NCBI GenBank assembly: GCA_016181565.1
Contig: JACOZA010000076.1
Coordinates: forward strand, 1 to 12,125
Length of the DNA: 12,125 nucleotides
Direction: 5' to 3'
DNA from: Candidatus Sungiibacteriota bacterium
GTDB taxonomy: Bacteria; Patescibacteriota; Minisyncoccia; Sungbacterales; JACQCQ01
Below, piece by piece: positions 11,804 to 12,125 of this stretch. A program made the position numbers and the translations under genes. The notes under the pieces were generated by a model. That model had not been told where the DNA came from and did no database searches. It saw only the letters and a list, made by a program, of their open reading frames with translations. Numbering within the stretch: position 1 is the stretch's first letter; every line of letters begins with the position of its first letter.

Positions 11804-11875
11804 GCCCCCATAGCTCAACGGACAGAGCAGTCCCGTCCTAAGGGAAAGATGTGAGTTCAATTCTTGCTGGGGGCG
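11804..11875 (+). tRNA. tRNA-Arg(CCT)
   Basis: 72 bases fold into a full cloverleaf. The acceptor GCCCCCA (11804-11810) pairs with TGGGGGC (11868-11874). The D-stem is GCTC/GAGC. The anticodon arm GTCCC/GGGAA has four pairs closing loop GTCCTAA with anticodon CCT (11837-11839), which reads AGG. The T-arm is GTGAG/CTTGC with loop TTCAATT. The discriminator is G. CCA is not encoded. One anticodon-stem pair is G-A and the T-stem has two G-T pairs, which is slightly weak but acceptable. The loop carries A rather than the more common G/R at T-loop position 4 after TTC. A terminator follows. Confidence 0.9.
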
Positions 11876-11901
11876 CTGTTCCACACTAAAATCCTCGAAC
11901 A

Positions 11902-11940
11902 CTAAAACGCCCCTTAGCTAAGGGGTGTTTTAGTTCATTT
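11902..11940 (+). terminator. Terminator after tRNA-Arg
   Basis: 16-base arms 11902-11917 and 11918-11933 form an almost perfect palindrome (one G-T pair) with core CCCCTTAG/CTAAGGGG. The 3' arm includes TGTTTTAG and is followed by TTCATTTTT. It is 26 bases past the tRNA end. Confidence 0.75.
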
Positions 11941-11988
11941 TTGGTTCGAGAAAATCAGGGCAAGCCCCAAGAAGAATCGAACTCCAGG

Positions 11989-12125
11989 TCAGTTAGCTCT
12001 ATACCAGTTCGATTCCTCTCCGGTCGAATCGTCCCCGAAGAGCTCAAGGAACTTCGGATCATTATGGACTCGGGCGTAGATGTGAGCCACGATCCTAAAG
12101 TACCGATTGAATCGTCTCTCGGCTT
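11989..12125 (-). CDS. C-terminal fragment of an unrecognised protein
   Basis: A minus-strand frame enters from the right edge and runs 44 codons to a TGA at 11989-11991. It reads RRFNRYFRIVAHIYARVHND, then PKFLELFGDDSTGEESNWYRAN. The first part is an amphipathic aromatic and basic helix and the end is acidic, which looks like real coding sequence rather than chance. The segment RYFRIVAHIYARVH recalls the RLFRVYAHIYHSHF helix of Mob1/phocein proteins, but 14 residues are too few to assign that family and it would be surprising in a bacterium. The start lies outside the window. A weak GGGC/GCCC hairpin with TGATTTTC follows at about 11950-11966. Confidence 0.5.
   Translation of the reverse strand, partial: AERRFNRYFRIVAHIYARVHNDPKFLELFGDDSTGEESNWYRAN

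Noticed and set aside
11660..11902. Minus-strand 80-codon frame
   Set aside because: Runs antisense through tRNA-Arg and the two hairpins.
11960..12035. tmRNA-like start on the minus strand (GGGGACGATTCGACCGG followed by a T-arm-like end)
   Set aside because: The acceptor strands do not pair, there is no tag-encoding region or pseudoknots, and most of the segment is inside a coding frame.
1..12125. CRISPR array
   Set aside because: No regularly spaced direct repeats of suitable length were found; the repeats present are palindromes, short ladders or a two-copy pair.

Overview
The window looks like a chromosomal segment of a Candidate Phyla Radiation bacterium (Patescibacteria, most likely the Parcubacteria side). 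This is inferred from the gene complement: a DUF5674 protein, a small CPR-type helical protein, a two-CxxC zinc-ribbon protein, a RelB/RelE-like pair with a CPR-style antitoxin, an ArsR-like regulator, and many intergenic hairpins. TGA is used as a stop, so genetic code 11 fits. Most genes lack a Shine-Dalgarno sequence and instead have a -10-like box a few bases upstream of the start, which points to widespread leaderless translation.

Left edge (1-715): the N-terminus of an exported or membrane-anchored protein runs off the window. Next comes a toxin-antitoxin pair whose toxin is split by a one-base frameshift, then a hairpin that can terminate the following operon.

Region 726-6167 is the most interesting part. 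It resembles a biosynthetic cluster for a thiazole/oxazole-modified peptide (TOMM/LAP type RiPP). It encodes a SagB/McbC-type FMN dehydrogenase, a membrane-anchored TPR-like protein, a 79-residue peptide that looks like a precursor, and a YcaO cyclodehydratase of the SagD type ending in PHPFP, all on the minus strand. A phenylacetate-CoA-ligase-like adenylating enzyme lies divergently on the plus strand behind a palindromic operator-like site. No E1-like/RRE partner and no exporter are visible, so the cluster may continue to the left or depend on genes elsewhere.

Region 6176-7814: two minus-strand genes, an AstA-like GNAT acyltransferase and a secreted 165-residue protein. Unusually for this window, both have strong Shine-Dalgarno sequences, TTGACA -35 boxes and strong terminators.

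Region 7860-9390: an ArsR-like regulator flanked by two related palindromes, a 39-base pyrimidine tract with heptamer repeats, and a coupled pair of small CPR-type genes (DUF5674 and a helical hypothetical). A diverged 47-base repeat occurs once downstream of each small block.

Region 9452-11560: endonuclease III and a zinc-ribbon protein with overlapping divergent start codons, a 104-bp element with perfect 17-bp terminal inverted repeats, and an HtrA/DegP-type protease with no visible signal or anchor.

Right end (11560-12125): heptamer-like word ladders, paired hairpins, tRNA-Arg(CCT) with its terminator, a tRNA-3'-end-like fragment in inverted orientation, and the C-terminus of an unrecognised minus-strand protein.
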